A stretch of DNA of 64,000 bases, from NCBI RefSeq assembly GCF_005796105.1, contig NZ_VAUO01000006.1, positions 248,001 through 312,000 of the forward strand, given 5' to 3'. Shown here in pieces: positions 57,110 to 64,000 of the stretch (position 1 is its first letter; the number at the start of each line of letters is the position of its first letter). This DNA comes from Pseudomonas mosselii (GTDB taxonomy: Bacteria > Pseudomonadota > Gammaproteobacteria > Pseudomonadales > Pseudomonadaceae). The position numbers were made by a program, and so were the translations under genes. The notes under the pieces were generated by a model. It did not search any database. It was not told where the DNA came from and saw only the letters and a program-made list of their open reading frames with translations.

Positions 57110-57549
57110 GGCTTGGCCTCCGCTTGACCGCTCTCCTTCAGGGCCTTGGTGACCTCGGGCGGCATGTACTTCTCGTCGTGCTTGGCCAGCACCTCATCGG
57201 CCACGACCACGCCGTCGGCGTTGAGCTTGCCCAGGGCGACGATGCCCTGCCCCTCGCGGAACAGGTCGGGAAGAATGCCACGGTAGGTGATCGGCACTGA
57301 CTTGCTGAAATCGGTGACCACGAAACGTACATCGAGCGAGTCCGAGGAGCGCTGTACAGAACCTTTCTCGACCATGCCGCCAGCGCGAATGCGAGTGTCC
57401 AGCGGTGCTTCGCCGTTAGCGATCTGGGTCGGGGTGTAGAACAGGTTGATGTTCTGCTGCAGGGCACTCAGGGCAAAAGCCAAGGCCACACCGACACCGG
57501 CCAGCAGGCCGAGAATGATAAACAGGCGTTTCTTGCGCTGCGGATTCAC
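57106..57549 (-). CDS. ccmE: heme chaperone CcmE
   Basis: 147 aa from a GTG start at 57549, chosen for the family N-terminus [14 protein letters not shown]. Membrane anchor then OB-like periplasmic domain with the heme-attaching histidine H124 in [13 protein letters not shown]. Overlaps ccmD by 4 bp. Confidence 0.96.
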   Translation of the reverse strand: MNPQRKKRLFIILGLLAGVGVALAFALSALQQNINLFYTPTQIANGEAPLDTRIRAGGMVEKGSVQRSSDSLDVRFVVTDFSKSVPITYRGILPDLFREGQGIVALGKLNADGVVVADEVLAKHDEKYMPPEVTKALKESGQAEAKP

Positions 57550-57722
57550 GGTTTGTTCTCCCGGCGCAGTCGTCGCGCCTCTTCTTGCAGGTAGCGACGA
57601 CGGGCCAGCAACGGCGCAGCGACATTGAGCGCCAGCACCGCCAGACAAATCCCATAGGCCGACCAGACATACAGACCATGGTGCCCCATGGCCAGAAAAT
57701 CACTGAACGACGCGAAGCTCAT
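57546..57722 (-). CDS. ccmD: heme exporter subunit CcmD
   Basis: 58-aa single-helix protein ([29 protein letters not shown]) with basic tail [16 protein letters not shown]. Holds CcmE to the CcmABC transporter. Size and position between ccmE and ccmC are diagnostic. Confidence 0.94.
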   Translation of the reverse strand: MSFASFSDFLAMGHHGLYVWSAYGICLAVLALNVAAPLLARRRYLQEEARRLRRENKP

Positions 57723-58486
57723 CGCACGCCCTCCCGCCCCAGGCTGTTCAACACCGCATCCCTGACCCAACTGGCACGGGCTTCGCGCTTGAGCACTTCA
57801 AGGCGCATGCGCAGCAGCAGCACCGCACCGAAGAAGCAATAGAAGCCCAGTACCGTGCACAGTAGCGGCAGCCACATCTCGGCAGGCATCGCAGGCTTTT
57901 CGGTCAGGGTGAAGGTGGCGCCTTGGTGCAAGGTGTTCCACCACTCGACCGAGTACTTGATGATCGGGATGTTCACCACCCCGACGATAGCCAGCACCGC
58001 GCAGGCCTTGGCGGCGCTGTCACGGTTACTGATCGCCTGGCCCAGGGCGATGATGCCAAAGTACAGGAACAGCAGAATCAGCATCGAAGTGAGCCGCGCG
58101 TCCCACACCCACCAACTGCCCCAAGTAGGCTTGCCCCAGATCGCGCCCGTCACCAGCGCCAAGGCGGTCATCCAGGCACCGATAGGGGCCGCGCACTGCA
58201 AGGCCACATCGGCGATTTTCATCTTCCATACCAAGCCCACCACGCCCGCCACGGCCAAGAGCACGTAGCAGGACTGCGCCAGCATCGCCGCCGGCACGTG
58301 GATATAAATGATGCGGAAGCTGTTGCCCTGCTGGTAATCCTGTGGGGCGAAGGCCAGGCCCCAGACGATCCCCACCAGCAGCAGCACAGCAGCGGCCAGC
58401 GCCAGCCAGGGCAGCAGGCGCCCGCTGATGGCGTAGAACCATTTGGGTGAGCCGAGTTTGTGGAACCACGTCCAGCTAATTTTCAT
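57719..58486 (-). CDS. ccmC: heme exporter CcmC
   Basis: 255 aa, six helices, with the tryptophan-rich heme-handling motif [13 protein letters not shown] and periplasmic histidines ([25 protein letters not shown]). Loads heme onto CcmE. Start at 58486; 46 bp separate it from ccmB. Confidence 0.97.
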   Translation of the reverse strand: MKISWTWFHKLGSPKWFYAISGRLLPWLALAAAVLLLVGIVWGLAFAPQDYQQGNSFRIIYIHVPAAMLAQSCYVLLAVAGVVGLVWKMKIADVALQCAAPIGAWMTALALVTGAIWGKPTWGSWWVWDARLTSMLILLFLYFGIIALGQAISNRDSAAKACAVLAIVGVVNIPIIKYSVEWWNTLHQGATFTLTEKPAMPAEMWLPLLCTVLGFYCFFGAVLLLRMRLEVLKREARASWVRDAVLNSLGREGVR

Positions 58487-58532
58487 CAGGGTACATCCAG
58501 GGTATTGGCCGGGCTGCGGTGCCCGGGACTCG

Positions 58533-59201
58533 TTATTCGCCGACGCTGATTTTCAGCCCGGCGGCGATCGCAAAGGGTGCCAGGGTCACGGCCAGGGCCG
58601 CGAGGCTGGCGAGCCAGAGCAGGTGGCCGGTGGCTGGCATATTCTGCAACGCCGCCTGCAGCGCACCACTGCCCAGGATCAATACAGGGATATACAACGG
58701 CAATATCAGCAGCGCCAGCAGCAGTCCGCCGCGCTTGAGGCCGACCGTCAGGGCCGCGCCGACCGCACCGAGCAAGCTCAACACCGGAGTCCCCAACACG
58801 AGCGAAGCCAACAGCACCGGCAGGCAACTGGCGGGCAAGCCCAGCATCAGTGCCAGCAATGGCGACAGCAGTACCAGCGCAAGCCCCGAAAACGTCCAGT
58901 GCGCCAGTACCTTGGCCAGCACCAGCATAGCCAGCGGATGCGGCGACAGTACCCACTGTTCGAGCGAGCCATCCTCGAAATCGCTGCGAAACAGCCCGTC
59001 CAGTGAGAGCAGTACAGCCAACAGCGCAGCCACCCAGACCAGTCCGGGCGACAAGGTTTGCAACAATTGAGTTTCGGGACCGACCGCCAACGGAAACAGC
59101 GCCACCACGATGGCGAAGAACACAAGCGGATTGGCAAGCTCTGCCGGACGGCGGAACAACAGACGCGCCTCGCGGCGCAGTAAAAGAACAAACACGCTCA
59201 T
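58533..59201 (-). CDS. ccmB: heme exporter permease CcmB
   Basis: 222 aa, six helices ([38 protein letters not shown]). Membrane partner of the ATPase CcmA. Start at 59201 (MSVFVLLL), overlapping ccmA by 4 bp. Confidence 0.96.
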   Translation of the reverse strand: MSVFVLLLRREARLLFRRPAELANPLVFFAIVVALFPLAVGPETQLLQTLSPGLVWVAALLAVLLSLDGLFRSDFEDGSLEQWVLSPHPLAMLVLAKVLAHWTFSGLALVLLSPLLALMLGLPASCLPVLLASLVLGTPVLSLLGAVGAALTVGLKRGGLLLALLILPLYIPVLILGSGALQAALQNMPATGHLLWLASLAALAVTLAPFAIAAGLKISVGE

Positions 59202-59830
59202 GCCGACCATTGCCCCAGGTTCAGTTCACGGTAACCGGATGGCTTGAGACCCAGGCTGTGGTGAGTCGTCAGCACGACCGTACCGCCTCGCTCGCAATGG
59301 GCGGCCAGATGCGCTTCGAGTTGTGCGACGCCTTGCTTGTCCAAAGCGGTGAAAGGCTCATCGAGAATCCACAGCGGCGGGCTGTCCAGGTAAAGCCGGG
59401 CCAATGCCACGCGGCGCTGCTGCCCGGCAGACAGCGTATGACAAGGCACATCCTCGAAACCGCGCAGCCCGACCGCCGCCAATGCCTCCCAAAGGGCGCT
59501 GCGAGAGGCCGGCTGATGCAGCGCGCAGAGCCAGGCCAGGTTCTCTTCGGCGCTGAGCAAATCCTTGATCCCGGCGGCATGGCCGATCCACAGCAGGATG
59601 CTGGCCAGCGCATGCCGCTGCTCGGCCAAGGGCCTGCCGTTGAACAGGATCTGCCCGGCCGTTGGCTGCATCAGCCCGGCCAGCAGGCGCAGTAGGCTGG
59701 TCTTGCCACTACCATTTGGCCCTGCGATCTGCAACATGTCGCCAGGTTGCAGGTCGAAGTCCAGGTGTTCGAACAGCAGTCGCCAGTCGCGCTCGCAGGC
59801 CAGGCCCACGGCTTGGAGATGAAGGGTCAC
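59198..59830 (-). CDS. ccmA: heme exporter ATPase CcmA
   Basis: 210 aa ABC ATPase: Walker [10 protein letters not shown] (37-45), signature [14 protein letters not shown], Walker [13 protein letters not shown], switch LTTHHSL. Energises release of heme-loaded CcmE. First gene of the ccmABCDEFGHI cluster; its promoter must lie in 59831-60000, shared with the divergent FliK-like gene. Confidence 0.97.
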   Translation of the reverse strand: MTLHLQAVGLACERDWRLLFEHLDFDLQPGDMLQIAGPNGSGKTSLLRLLAGLMQPTAGQILFNGRPLAEQRHALASILLWIGHAAGIKDLLSAEENLAWLCALHQPASRSALWEALAAVGLRGFEDVPCHTLSAGQQRRVALARLYLDSPPLWILDEPFTALDKQGVAQLEAHLAAHCERGGTVVLTTHHSLGLKPSGYRELNLGQWSA

Positions 59831-60016
59831 GATATCGCCTTATGCTGTGTCGGCCCATGAGCGGCGCTGTGCTCTTCGCGGGAGAAGCCGCGAACAAGGC
59901 AATGCCGCCGTGTAGCCGTTGTCTCAAGTCGCCCCAAGCCCTGCCGTTATACTGGCAGGCGGGCGGGCAGCATTATTGCACGCGCGCCGCGCCGCAACGA
60001 GGGCTGGTTCGACAGG

Positions 60017-60026
60017 TTGTATACAA
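60017..60026. promoter_or_regulatory. TTGTATACAA palindrome at the FliK-like start
   Basis: Perfect palindrome ending 2 bp before the ATG at 60029, where a Shine-Dalgarno would normally sit. Same sequence as the sites before gcl and puuE. Could be chance or a real operator. Confidence 0.35.
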
Positions 60027-60028
60027 TC

Positions 60029-61603
60029 ATGACTGAAATCAATAGTCTCGGCGCACAATCTGCGCTAAGCCCACAGGCAGCCAAGGCCAACATGACCGGT
60101 GAACTGTTGCGCCTAATGCAGCCACAGCCGGGTCTGGTGGCAGACGGCGAGACGGCACGCGCCGAAGTGTTGTCGCTGCGCCAGGTCGGCCAGGACTACC
60201 AGATGGTGCTGCGCATTACCCTAAGCGGTGGCGTGCAGGCCCAGGTTCAGGCCAGTGCAAGCGCTCCCCTGCCCCAGGGCAGCCAAGTCAGCGTCACCCA
60301 GACCCAGAGCAACGAACTGGCGGTGGTGATACAGAATAACAAGGCCAACAACGTCGCCACCCTGACCCGCCTGGACACCCTCCAGACGCCGGTTGGCACC
60401 CTGCTACAAGGCAAGGTGGTGACCACCCAGGCCTTGATGCAGAACCCTGCACAGACGGCCAGCTACCGCTCGCTGGTGACCCTGCTCAGCAGCAGTCAGG
60501 CCGGCGCGACCTTGACCATCGACAGCCCTCGACCACTGCCTGTAGGCAGCTTGCTCAGCGCCGTGGTGCAGGGCGACCAATCCCTGCGTTTCGTGCCGCT
60601 CAGCGGCCGTCAGGACCAGTTGGCGGTGGCGCAGCAGTTGCTGAACCAACAGAGCCAGCAAGCCTCCCTGCCGGGCTTGCTCGATGCCCTGCAGCAAATC
60701 ATTCGCAACGCCGATACCGGCGCCGAGCTGCGTGCCAGCGCCGAGCGGCTGCTCGCCAGCCTGCCCGACGCGCGCCAGTTGAGCGACCCGAAAACCCTGG
60801 CCCAATCCTTGAACAACAGCGGCACGTTTCTCGAAGCCAAACTGCTGCAAGGCGGCCAGGCGGGGAACCTGGCACCCGACCTCAAGGCGCAACTGATCCG
60901 CCTGGTCGCTCAGTTACCCACGCCGCCTCCCGGCGCCGGCGTAAACCCGGCGCTGGCCGCCAGCACCCTGGCCCAGGCGTTGCCCGGTTTCGCGCGCAGT
61001 GCGCTGGGCATGCTCGGCCAAGTCACCCCTCGCCAGTTGCCGGGCACCTTCCCGCTGCCCTCACGGCTGCTGCAAAGCCTGGAAAATGCAGGCGACCTGC
61101 AGCAATTGCTGCGCCTGGCAGCTGCCGCCGTCTCACGTTTGCAGAGCCATGCACTGTCCAGTCTGCAACAGAGCGGCACGCTGGAAAACGGCAACCTGCA
61201 AACCAGCTGGCAGACCGAAGTGCCGATCCGCCACGGCCAGGAGTTCATCCCGCTTCAGGTCAAGTTGCAACGGGAGGAAACCCCCGAACAACAAGCCAAT
61301 CGTGAACGCGAGCGCGAACCGCGTGAGCCGGCAGAGGCGCTGTGGCGCATCGAACTGGCATTCGACCTGGCGCCGCTGGGCCCACTGCACGTCCAGGCGC
61401 AACTGGCCCAAGGTCGGCTGTCCGGCCAACTGTGGGCCGAACAACCGCACACCGCGCAATGGATCGATAGCCAGCTCGGCAGCCTGCGCGAGCGCCTGCT
61501 GGCTCGGGGACTGGATGTCGGAGATCTACAGTGCCACCCCGGCACACCGCCGCAAGGCCCGCGCACACGCCTGGAACAACGTTGGGTGGACGAAACCGCA
61601 TGA
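60029..61603 (+). CDS. FliK-like flagellar hook-length control domain protein
   Basis: 524 aa from the ATG at 60029 (a TTG four codons earlier is within the palindrome). Long Gln/Ala/Leu-rich N-terminal part with short internal repeats (LLNQQSQQASLPGLLDALQQI), then a C-terminal Flg_hook domain (WRIELAFDLAPLGPLHVQAQLAQGRLSGQLW, LRERLLARGLDVGDL). FliK measures hook length and triggers the export switch through FlhB. The next gene is an FlhB C-terminal-domain homologue, so the pair may tune flagellar export. It is outside a main flagellar cluster in this window. Confidence 0.85.
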   Translation: MTEINSLGAQSALSPQAAKANMTGELLRLMQPQPGLVADGETARAEVLSLRQVGQDYQMVLRITLSGGVQAQVQASASAPLPQGSQVSVTQTQSNELAVVIQNNKANNVATLTRLDTLQTPVGTLLQGKVVTTQALMQNPAQTASYRSLVTLLSSSQAGATLTIDSPRPLPVGSLLSAVVQGDQSLRFVPLSGRQDQLAVAQQLLNQQSQQASLPGLLDALQQIIRNADTGAELRASAERLLASLPDARQLSDPKTLAQSLNNSGTFLEAKLLQGGQAGNLAPDLKAQLIRLVAQLPTPPPGAGVNPALAASTLAQALPGFARSALGMLGQVTPRQLPGTFPLPSRLLQSLENAGDLQQLLRLAAAAVSRLQSHALSSLQQSGTLENGNLQTSWQTEVPIRHGQEFIPLQVKLQREETPEQQANREREREPREPAEALWRIELAFDLAPLGPLHVQAQLAQGRLSGQLWAEQPHTAQWIDSQLGSLRERLLARGLDVGDLQCHPGTPPQGPRTRLEQRWVDETA

Positions 61604-61935
61604 AGCACCAGCAACCGCGCCAAGCCATCGCCTTGAGCTACGACGGCCAGCAGGCACCGACCCTGAGCGCCAAGGGCGATGATGAGTTGGCCGAGGCGAT
61701 CCTCGCCCTCGCCCGCGAGCACGAAGTACCGATCTACGAGAACCCCGAGCTGGTGCGTCTGCTCGCGCGCCTGGAGTTGGGCGAGCAGATCCCCGAGGCG
61801 CTATACCTGACCATCGCCGAAATCATCGCCTTCGCCTGGCAACTACGCGGCAAGATGCCAGCAGGCTTTGACGACAGTGGCCCACAGGCGCGCGATATCA
61901 CCCCGCACTTGGCCCAACTGCCTGCCCCTGACTGA
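61600..61935 (+). CDS. FlhB C-terminal-domain-like protein (FhlB)
   Basis: 111 aa. Contains only the EscU/FlhB cytoplasmic domain: IALSYDGQQAPTLSAKG, EAILALAREHEVPIYENPELVRLLARLELGEQIPEALYLTIAEIIAFAW. The autocleavage NPTH motif and the membrane part of FlhB are missing. ATG overlaps the FliK-like stop (ATGA). In related proteins this domain can replace the cleaved C-terminal part of FlhB. Confidence 0.9.
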   Translation: MKHQQPRQAIALSYDGQQAPTLSAKGDDELAEAILALAREHEVPIYENPELVRLLARLELGEQIPEALYLTIAEIIAFAWQLRGKMPAGFDDSGPQARDITPHLAQLPAPD

Positions 61936-62012
61936 GCCACAGCAGACACGGGGCGGTGTCACTGGCCGCCTGTTTCAGGCCGACCAGTGACGGATAGACA
62001 GCCTGCCAACGA

Positions 62013-62408
62013 TCAATCGGCGCGGTGCAGCTTGCTCATCAGCTGTGCCTCGGCCTGGGTCAGCCCGCAGGTCTGGGTCAGCTCCTCGACGCTTGCGCCC
62101 ATGCCCACCAGCTTGGCGGCCTGGGCGAAGGTCACGTTGTTGGGATCACGTTGCTCCAGTTGCTGGAGCCTGTCTGGCAAAGGCGCCACCACTGCGCGCA
62201 GTTCGTGGATAGCCTCGCCCATGCGCACAGTGCCGTTCTGGTAGTCGTCCAGGCGCTTGGCCAGATCCTTGATACGCTGGTCGCGCACGGCATCGCCTTC
62301 GGCCTGCTGGGCGGCCAGCTCGCGCTGGCGCTTGCTGTAGTTGAGGAAGAACCACAGGCTCAGCGCCCACAGCAGCGCCAGGAAGATGACAGCAACCTCG
62401 AAAATCAA
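62013..62408 (-). CDS. DUF2802 family protein
   Basis: 131 aa. One N-terminal membrane helix (FEVAVIFLALLWALSLWFFLNY), a coiled-coil stretch (KRQRELAAQQAEGDAVRDQRIKDLAKRLDDY) and a C-terminal helix-turn-helix-like segment (FAQAAKLVGMGASVEELTQTCGLTQAEAQLM). Directly downstream of cheW (1-bp gap), as in other pseudomonads. Role unknown. Confidence 0.88.
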   Translation of the reverse strand: MIFEVAVIFLALLWALSLWFFLNYSKRQRELAAQQAEGDAVRDQRIKDLAKRLDDYQNGTVRMGEAIHELRAVVAPLPDRLQQLEQRDPNNVTFAQAAKLVGMGASVEELTQTCGLTQAEAQLMSKLHRAD

Positions 62409-62409
62409 C

Positions 62410-62889
62410 TCAGATGTTCTCCAGCTCGGACCACTCTTCCTCGGTCATCATCTTGTCCAGCTCGACCAGAATCAGCAGTTCGCCGTTCTTGTTGCACACG
62501 CCCTGGATGAACTTGGCCGACTCTTCGTTGCCGACGTTCGGCGCAGTCTCGATCTCCGACTGACGCAGGTACACGACCTCGGCGACGCTGTCGACCAGAA
62601 TACCAACCACCTGCTTGTCCGCCTCAATGATCACGATGCGGGTATTGTCGGTCACCTCAGTGGGCATCAGGCCGAAGCGCTGGCGGGTGTCGATCACCGT
62701 CACCACATTGCCACGCAGGTTGATGATACCCAGGACATAGCTGGGCGCGCCCGGTACTGGCGCGATTTCGGTGTAGCGCAGCACTTCCTGCACCTGCATG
62801 ACGTTGATCCCGTAGGACTCATTGTCCAGGCGGAAGGTTACCCATTGCAGGATCGGATCTTCAGAACCTTGTGCAGACGACTTTTTCAT
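62410..62889 (-). CDS. cheW: chemotaxis coupling protein CheW
   Basis: 159 aa. Links chemoreceptors to CheA. Two SH3-like subdomains: QWVTFRLDNESYGINVMQVQEVLRYTEIAPVPGAPSYVLGIINLRGNVVTVID and the C-terminal VDSVAEVVYL, KFIQGVCNKNGELLILVELDKMM. Same strand as the ParA and CheW-domain genes upstream. Confidence 0.97.
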   Translation of the reverse strand: MKKSSAQGSEDPILQWVTFRLDNESYGINVMQVQEVLRYTEIAPVPGAPSYVLGIINLRGNVVTVIDTRQRFGLMPTEVTDNTRIVIIEADKQVVGILVDSVAEVVYLRQSEIETAPNVGNEESAKFIQGVCNKNGELLILVELDKMMTEEEWSELENI

Positions 62890-62957
62890 TCCCCTAGCCC
62901 TCTAAAACCGCCCTTGGCGGTGTGATCTTCGATAACCGCGGCAGAAGCGGCGTTGAT

Positions 62958-63869
62958 TCAGTTGTGTTGGGTGTTCATCTGCTTGACCGCGCCACTGGCG
63001 ATCAACTCGGCAAGCTCGGCCACATCGAGCAACGCGCACATGTGCTCGATCACCGTACCGGCCAGCCACGGGCGCTGGCCACGCTGGCTGCGCCACTTGA
63101 TCTCGTTGGGGTCCAGGCGCAGCGAGCGGCTGACTTGATGCACCGCCAGCCCCCACTCGTAACCCTGTACCGAAATGACGTATTGCAGGCCCTGGCGGAA
63201 ATCCTCACGGTAGCGGTCGGGCATCACCCAGCGGGCGGTGTCCAGTACTTTGAGGTTGCCGGCCTGGCAGGTCAGGATACCGAGGAACCAATCTGGCTGG
63301 CCGAACAGCGGGGTCAGCTCCTGGCCGGCCAGGCTGTAGATCGAGCCCAGGCAAACCAAGGGTACCGCCAGGGTCAGCCCCGCCACATCGAACAACAGGC
63401 ACTCGAACGGCTCGGCGGCCCACGCCGGGCGGCCATCGACCGTGGCCGGCGGCACGGGCGCCGCCGGAGCGGGCAAATGCACCTCCACCAGCGGGGCCAC
63501 AGGCTCGGCCACCTGGACCTGGGTCAACACCGGAATGCTGGCCTCGGCCACGACTTCGGTGTCCACCAGGCTGACGACCGGCTCCGGCAGCGGCCGGCTC
63601 GGGGGCAACACGGTGGGCAGTACCTTGGCTTGCGGCTCGGCGAATGGCCGCGGTGCGGCTTGTACCGGCGCGGCCTGGCGCCGAGCATCGGCGGCCTGTT
63701 CTGCGCGCACGGCGGCTTCGAATTCATCGCTGGAAACGCTGCTCGCAGGGGCGGCAAGCGCCTCGGGCTGCGGCTCCTCGAACACCTCGGTGGCTTCTTG
63801 CAGCAGGCCATCGAGGTAGGACTGCAAGGCCAACTGCGGCTTGCTGGTGATGTGCGGGGCTGGGTTCAT
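62958..63869 (-). CDS. CheW-domain protein (ParP-like)
   Basis: 303 aa. N-terminal 140 residues are Pro/Ala/Val-rich and low-complexity with EFEAAVRAEQAADARRQAAP; the C-terminal half is a CheW-like domain (FECLLFDVAGLTLAVPLVCLGSI, PDWFLGILTCQAGNLKVLDTARWV, GTVIEHMCALLDVAELAELI). In Vibrio and Pseudomonas the homologue links ParC/ParA to polar chemotaxis arrays. Its ATG overlaps the stop of the upstream ParA gene. Confidence 0.9.
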   Translation of the reverse strand: MNPAPHITSKPQLALQSYLDGLLQEATEVFEEPQPEALAAPASSVSSDEFEAAVRAEQAADARRQAAPVQAAPRPFAEPQAKVLPTVLPPSRPLPEPVVSLVDTEVVAEASIPVLTQVQVAEPVAPLVEVHLPAPAAPVPPATVDGRPAWAAEPFECLLFDVAGLTLAVPLVCLGSIYSLAGQELTPLFGQPDWFLGILTCQAGNLKVLDTARWVMPDRYREDFRQGLQYVISVQGYEWGLAVHQVSRSLRLDPNEIKWRSQRGQRPWLAGTVIEHMCALLDVAELAELIASGAVKQMNTQHN

Positions 63870-64000
63870 CAGGCCACCTGCAGTGCGGTGCGGTAGGTGA
63901 GCAGGTGCTTGAGCAGTGCGCGATAAGCGACCACGCCCCGGCTCTTGCCGTCGAATTGCGAAGGGGTGACGCCATTGCGGCTGGCGTCACGCAGGCGCGT
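63869..64000 (-). CDS. ParA-family ATPase, C-terminal end (start outside window)
   Basis: The last 43 codons are visible, ending LRDASRNGVTPSQFDGKSRGV, then VAYRALLKHLLTYRTALQVA. This matches the C-terminus of the ParA/ParC-type ATPase placed before the CheW-domain protein in pseudomonad chemotaxis operons and used to position the array at the cell pole. TGA overlaps the next ATG. The family call rests on the tail and the neighbours. Confidence 0.75.
   Translation of the reverse strand, partial: TRLRDASRNGVTPSQFDGKSRGVVAYRALLKHLLTYRTALQVA

Overview
The window is high-GC bacterial chromosome from a Pseudomonas of the P. putida group. The evidence is the gene order ligA-zipA-smc-GntR-xdhABC-guaD, the complete ccmABCDEFGHI cluster beside FliK/FhlB-like and CheW genes, and several copies of the two Pseudomonas REP palindrome families (GTAGGAGCGGCC... 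and GGGAGCGGGCTTGCCCGCG...). Species assignment rests on pattern recognition, not on a search.

Region by region. (1) 1-1247: an N-acetylmuramidase-family protein followed, one base after its stop, by a small exported protein cut by the window edge. (2) 1495-4073: two 4.5S RNA (ffs) sequences on the minus strand share a near-perfect 77-bp repeat and bracket about 2.4 kb of accessory DNA. That DNA holds a truncated tyrosine-recombinase N-terminus, an IS5-type insertion sequence and an orphan small gene, and reads as the wreck of an element that used the 4.5S RNA gene as its attachment site. (3) 4387-12236, minus strand: ligA, zipA, smc and a GntR regulator. (4) 12496-43493: a long block that turns guanine and xanthine into central metabolites. 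XdhABC and GuaD make urate, PuuD oxidises it, HiuH and UraD take it to allantoin, PuuE to allantoate, and AllA releases glyoxylate and urea. Gcl, Hyi, GlxR, TtuD and Pyk turn glyoxylate into pyruvate. Transport genes are interleaved: an AzgA-type and a UacT-type purine permease, two tandem Tsx-like porins, a urea transporter, and further on (47657) an NCS1 permease with a hydantoin/allantoin-racemase-like protein. No allantoicase or allantoate amidohydrolase is present, so the step between PuuE and AllA is missing here. (5) 43712-52922: a sulfate-type binding protein, a methyltransferase, two EamA transporters, an Lrp regulator, an FKBP prolyl isomerase, a hydroxyacid dehydrogenase and a small lipoprotein. 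(6) 52935-59830, minus strand: ccmI-H-G-F-E-D-C-B-A for cytochrome c maturation, transcribed from ccmA to ccmI. (7) 60029-64000: FliK-like and FhlB-like genes, then DUF2802, cheW, a second CheW-domain protein and the 3' end of a ParA gene on the minus strand.

The most coherent unreported signal is regulatory. The palindrome TTGTATACAA, or TTGTACACAA, recurs upstream of the AzgA-type permease/GntR pair, between hiuH and puuE, between the GlcG-like gene and gcl, and upstream of the NCS1 permease. This suggests one FCD-GntR regulon (the regulator at 18684-19439 is the best candidate) spanning purine uptake, urate/allantoin breakdown and glyoxylate recovery. One further perfect copy sits against the start codon of the FliK-like gene.

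Other points of note are the duplicated 4.5S RNA scar, a frameshifted small membrane protein, a standalone RHS-core protein, and a K+ channel-like protein with a C-terminal zinc ribbon. I found no tRNA, rRNA operon, CRISPR array or recognisable antiphage system.
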